A stretch of 30,360 nucleotides of DNA from Herminiimonas sp. (lineage in GTDB: Bacteria; Pseudomonadota; Gammaproteobacteria; Burkholderiales; Burkholderiaceae). This document shows positions 25,629 to 30,360 of this stretch, in pieces. Both the position numbers and the translations under genes were made by a program. Position 1 is the first letter of the stretch; each line of letters begins with the position of its first letter. The stretch lies in NCBI GenBank assembly GCA_014377155.1, contig JACMQD010000138.1, positions 1-30,360 on the forward strand, given 5' to 3'. The notes below the pieces were generated by a model. That model had not been told where the DNA came from. It did not search any database and worked only from the letters and a program-made list of their open reading frames with translations.

Positions 25629-26498
25629 ATGAAAACTTATAATAACCGTGCCTGGTTCCTGATCCTGCCGGTGATCCTGTGCGTCGCGTTTTCGGCGATC
25701 CTGCCGCTGATGACGATCGTGAACTACTCAGTGCAGGACATCATCAGTCCGACCCAAAGCGTGTTCGTCGGCATGGAGTGGTTCAAGTCGGTAATGCGCG
25801 ACAGCGATTTGCATGGTGCACTGTACCGGCAACTGATCTTTTCGATGTCGGTGCTGGCGATCCAGATCCCGCTCGGCATCCTGATCGCGCTGACGATGCC
25901 GGCGCATGGCTGGAAAGCGTCGATGGCGCTGGTGCTGATCGCCCTGCCCCTCCTCATCCCATGGAACGTGGTCGGTACCATCTGGCAAATTTTCGGACGT
26001 GAGGACATCGGCCTGCTGGGCCACGCGATCAATGCGGCCGGCATCAGCTACAACTATACCGGCAATTCGATCGACGCCTGGGTGACGGTGCTGGTGATGG
26101 ACATCTGGCACTGGACGCCGCTGGTGGTGTTGTTGTGCTATGCCGGACTGCGCTCGATACCGGACGCTTATTACCAGGCTGCGCGTATCGATGGTGCGTC
26201 GCGCTGGGCGGTATTTCGCTTCATTCAGTTGCCCAAGATGCGCAACGTGCTGATGATCGCGGTGCTGCTGCGCTTCATGGACAGTTTCATGATCTATACC
26301 GAGCCGTTCGTGCTGACCGGCGGCGGACCGGGCAATGCCACCACCTTCCTGTCGCAATACCTGACGCAAAAGGCCGTGGGCCAATTCGATCTGGGTCCTG
26401 CTGCCGCGTTTTCACTGATCTATTTCCTGATCATCTTGCTGTTCTGCTTCGTGCTGTACACCTGGATGCAGCGGGTCGGCACTGGAGAATCGAAATGA
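25629..26498 (+). CDS. glpP: GlpP-like permease subunit of glycerol ABC importer
   Basis: Inner-membrane permease of 289 residues (binding-protein-dependent type, MalF/UgpA-like), with six hydrophobic segments. The cytoplasmic EAA loop, YYQAARIDGASRWAVFRFIQ followed by LP, contacts the ATPases. I start at the ATG at 25629, one base after the glpT stop; longer frames run through glpT. A TGGGGP-like periplasmic motif (LTGGGPGNATTFLSQYL) typical of sugar permeases is present. It overlaps glpQ by 4 bp (ATGA). Confidence 0.92.
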   Translation: MKTYNNRAWFLILPVILCVAFSAILPLMTIVNYSVQDIISPTQSVFVGMEWFKSVMRDSDLHGALYRQLIFSMSVLAIQIPLGILIALTMPAHGWKASMALVLIALPLLIPWNVVGTIWQIFGREDIGLLGHAINAAGISYNYTGNSIDAWVTVLVMDIWHWTPLVVLLCYAGLRSIPDAYYQAARIDGASRWAVFRFIQLPKMRNVLMIAVLLRFMDSFMIYTEPFVLTGGGPGNATTFLSQYLTQKAVGQFDLGPAAAFSLIYFLIILLFCFVLYTWMQRVGTGESK

Positions 26499-27301
26499 TG
26501 AACAAGCGTCTTTCCAATGTCATCCTGATCGGCTTCATGCTGCTGTCGCTGCTGCCGATTTACTGGATGCTCAACATGTCGCTCAAGACCAACGACGAGA
26601 TCGTCGGCGCGCTGACTATCTGGCCGACCAACCTGACGTTCGACAATTACAAAACCATCTTTACCGATTCGTCGTGGTACAGCGGCTACATCAATTCGAT
26701 GATTTACGTAGCGATGAACATGGTGTTTTCGGTGGCCGTCGCGCTGCCGGCAGCGTATGCTTTTTCGCGTTACTCGTTTTTGGGCGACAAGCACCTGTTT
26801 TTCTGGTTGTTGACCAACCGCATGACACCGCCGGCGGTGTTCTTGCTGCCGTTCTTCCAGTTGTATTCGTCGGTCGGACTGATGGATACGCATCTGGCAG
26901 TGGCGCTGGCCCACATGGTCTTTAACGTACCGCTGGCTGTGTGGATTCTGGAAGGTTTCATGTCCGGCGTGCCGAAGGAAATCGACGAGACCGCCTACAT
27001 CGATGGCTATAGTTTCCCGCGCTTCTTCATCAGGATCTTTCTGCCGCTGATCAAGTCGGGCGTCGGCGTGACGATGTTTTTCTGCTTCATGTTCAGCTGG
27101 GTCGAACTGCTGCTGGCGCGCACCCTGACGTCGGTCAACGCCAAGCCGATCGCGGCGATCATGACGCGCACGGTGTCGGCCGCCGGCATGGACTGGGGCG
27201 TGCTGGCGGCGGCCGGGATGCTGACCATCGTACCGGGCGCGCTGGTGATCTGGTTCGTGCGGCATTACATCGCCAAGGGTTTTGCGATGGGGAGGGTTTA
27301 A
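26495..27301 (+). CDS. glpQ: GlpQ-like permease subunit of glycerol ABC importer
   Basis: Second permease (MalG/UgpE-like), 268 residues, starting at the ATG that overlaps the glpP stop, with GGAG seven bases upstream. Six hydrophobic segments are visible, starting ILIGFMLLSLLPIYWMLNMS. The EAA loop DETAYIDGYSFPRFFIRIFL is followed by PLIKSG. It ends one base before the small glpU gene. The symbol follows Rhizobium usage and has nothing to do with the E. coli phosphodiesterase GlpQ. Confidence 0.92.
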   Translation: MMNKRLSNVILIGFMLLSLLPIYWMLNMSLKTNDEIVGALTIWPTNLTFDNYKTIFTDSSWYSGYINSMIYVAMNMVFSVAVALPAAYAFSRYSFLGDKHLFFWLLTNRMTPPAVFLLPFFQLYSSVGLMDTHLAVALAHMVFNVPLAVWILEGFMSGVPKEIDETAYIDGYSFPRFFIRIFLPLIKSGVGVTMFFCFMFSWVELLLARTLTSVNAKPIAAIMTRTVSAAGMDWGVLAAAGMLTIVPGALVIWFVRHYIAKGFAMGRV

Positions 27302-27302
27302 G

Positions 27303-27587
27303 ATGGCCAATGCATTTTCGTGGATGACCTGGACCTTTCCGGTCGCTGTATTCTTTTCGTGCATCGTGCTGATGCTGACCGGCATGACTTTATGGCAGAT
27401 TCGTGCGCCGAGCATCGAGCGCAAGGGCCTGCTGCCGATCCCGACCACGCGTGGTGACCGCCTTTTCATCGGCTTGTTGAGTGCTGCCTATTTCAACCTG
27501 GCATGGGCCGGCCTGACCGACCTGCATCAGGGAATTGCGGCTGCCATCGCATTTGTTTTGTTGTTGATCGTGATGCGCTGGGGCTGA
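27303..27587 (+). CDS. glpU: GlpU-like small membrane protein (DUF2160 type)
   Basis: A 94-residue protein with three hydrophobic segments (about 8-30, 54-71, 76-92) and a conserved-looking cytoplasmic loop LWQIRAPSIERKGLLPIPTT. It starts at the ATG at 27303, one base after glpQ. Small proteins of this kind (DUF2160) sit at this position in glycerol ABC operons. The function is unknown; an accessory role in the permease complex is inferred from position. Confidence 0.85.
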   Translation: MANAFSWMTWTFPVAVFFSCIVLMLTGMTLWQIRAPSIERKGLLPIPTTRGDRLFIGLLSAAYFNLAWAGLTDLHQGIAAAIAFVLLLIVMRWG

Positions 27588-27609
27588 CCCGCGCATCGAT
27601 GTAGCTCCG

Positions 27610-27641
27610 CGTACGGTGGGATTCCTTCCGCCGCCGTTACG
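27610..27641 (+). other. Intercistronic hairpin between glpU and glpV
   Basis: Arms 27610-27619 and 27631-27641 form a 10-bp stem (one T bulge, one G.T pair), followed after seven bases by a short T-run (27649-27653). It may act as a weak terminator or an RNA-stability element that sets the level of the abundant binding protein relative to the membrane subunits. Confidence 0.45.
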
Positions 27642-27678
27642 TCAATTGTTTTTGGAAGGTAATACGAGGAGACGGAAC

Positions 27679-29403
<1,725 letters not shown>

Positions 29404-29468
29404 GCGGCGACGCTGCTGCGCCGGGTGATTCGGTCACTGGCGTGGCAGCGGATGATTTGATGCAGTGC

Positions 29469-29522
29469 GCGCGACAGGTACCGGTTTCCGTTCGGAAGCC
29501 GGCGCCCTGCCGCGCTTTTTTT
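29469..29522 (+). terminator. Strong Rho-independent terminator after the glycerol ABC operon
   Basis: Three stacked stems pair 29469-29473 with 29511-29515, 29475-29478 with 29506-29509 and 29481-29489 with 29494-29502 around a GTTC loop, followed by seven T (29516-29522). It starts 66 bases after the glpV stop and separates the ABC operon from glpK. Confidence 0.88.
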
Positions 29523-29572
29523 CAACCGGTGTCCGCTTTGTACGTTACGCTGGGCATGGTTTGACAGATTAG

Positions 29573-30360
<788 letters not shown>

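Overview
The window looks like a chromosomal segment of a betaproteobacterium of the order Burkholderiales, most likely family Oxalobacteraceae. This rests on protein similarity recalled from memory, a fairly high G+C content, an oxalate/formate-type antiporter beside a ModE-like regulator and moeA, and a glycerol ABC transporter locus. No tRNA, rRNA, insertion sequence, phage gene or CRISPR array was seen. Nearly all the DNA is explained by about 25 ordinary-sized genes.

Layout. (1) 1-4058: the 3' part of moeA (molybdopterin molybdotransferase), then a divergent pair made of an OFA-type major facilitator transporter (minus) and a ModE-HTH/periplasmic-binding-like regulator (plus). These plausibly form the edge of a formate/oxalate and molybdoenzyme region. 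(2) 4085-18743, all on the minus strand: a polysaccharide (capsule/exopolysaccharide/O-antigen-type) cluster. In transcription order it holds the Wza exporter, the Wzc tyrosine kinase/co-polymerase, an 879-bp gap, a WecA/MraY-type initiating transferase, an RfaH-type NusG paralog, a leader with a perfect 13-base ops element, a TviB/WbpO-type UDP-HexNAc dehydrogenase, a WbpP/TviC-type 4-epimerase, a WbqC-family protein, a VioA-type aminotransferase, one GT4 glycosyltransferase, rmlB and rmlA. It ends in an intrinsic terminator. The precursors implied are UDP-GalNAcA (or GlcNAcA) and dTDP-4-amino-4,6-dideoxyglucose, the latter probably N-modified. No wzx flippase, wzy polymerase or wzb phosphatase is present. 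(3) 19010-20928: a divergent AraC-family regulator and EamA-family exporter. (4) 20936-30360: a glycerol catabolism locus with glpR divergent from glpD, an ABC glycerol importer arranged as glpSTPQUV in Rhizobium leguminosarum, a strong terminator, and the 5' part of glpK.

How the parts work together. In the polysaccharide cluster the RfaH paralog is made from the promoter-proximal half. An ops site lies about 105 nt beyond its stop codon, before the sugar-nucleotide genes, which suggests a built-in antitermination switch. In the glycerol locus, glycerol would enter through the ABC importer, be phosphorylated by GlpK and oxidised by GlpD under GlpR repression. The two ATPase subunits carry complementary motif losses, so the importer is predicted to have one canonical and one degenerate ATP site.
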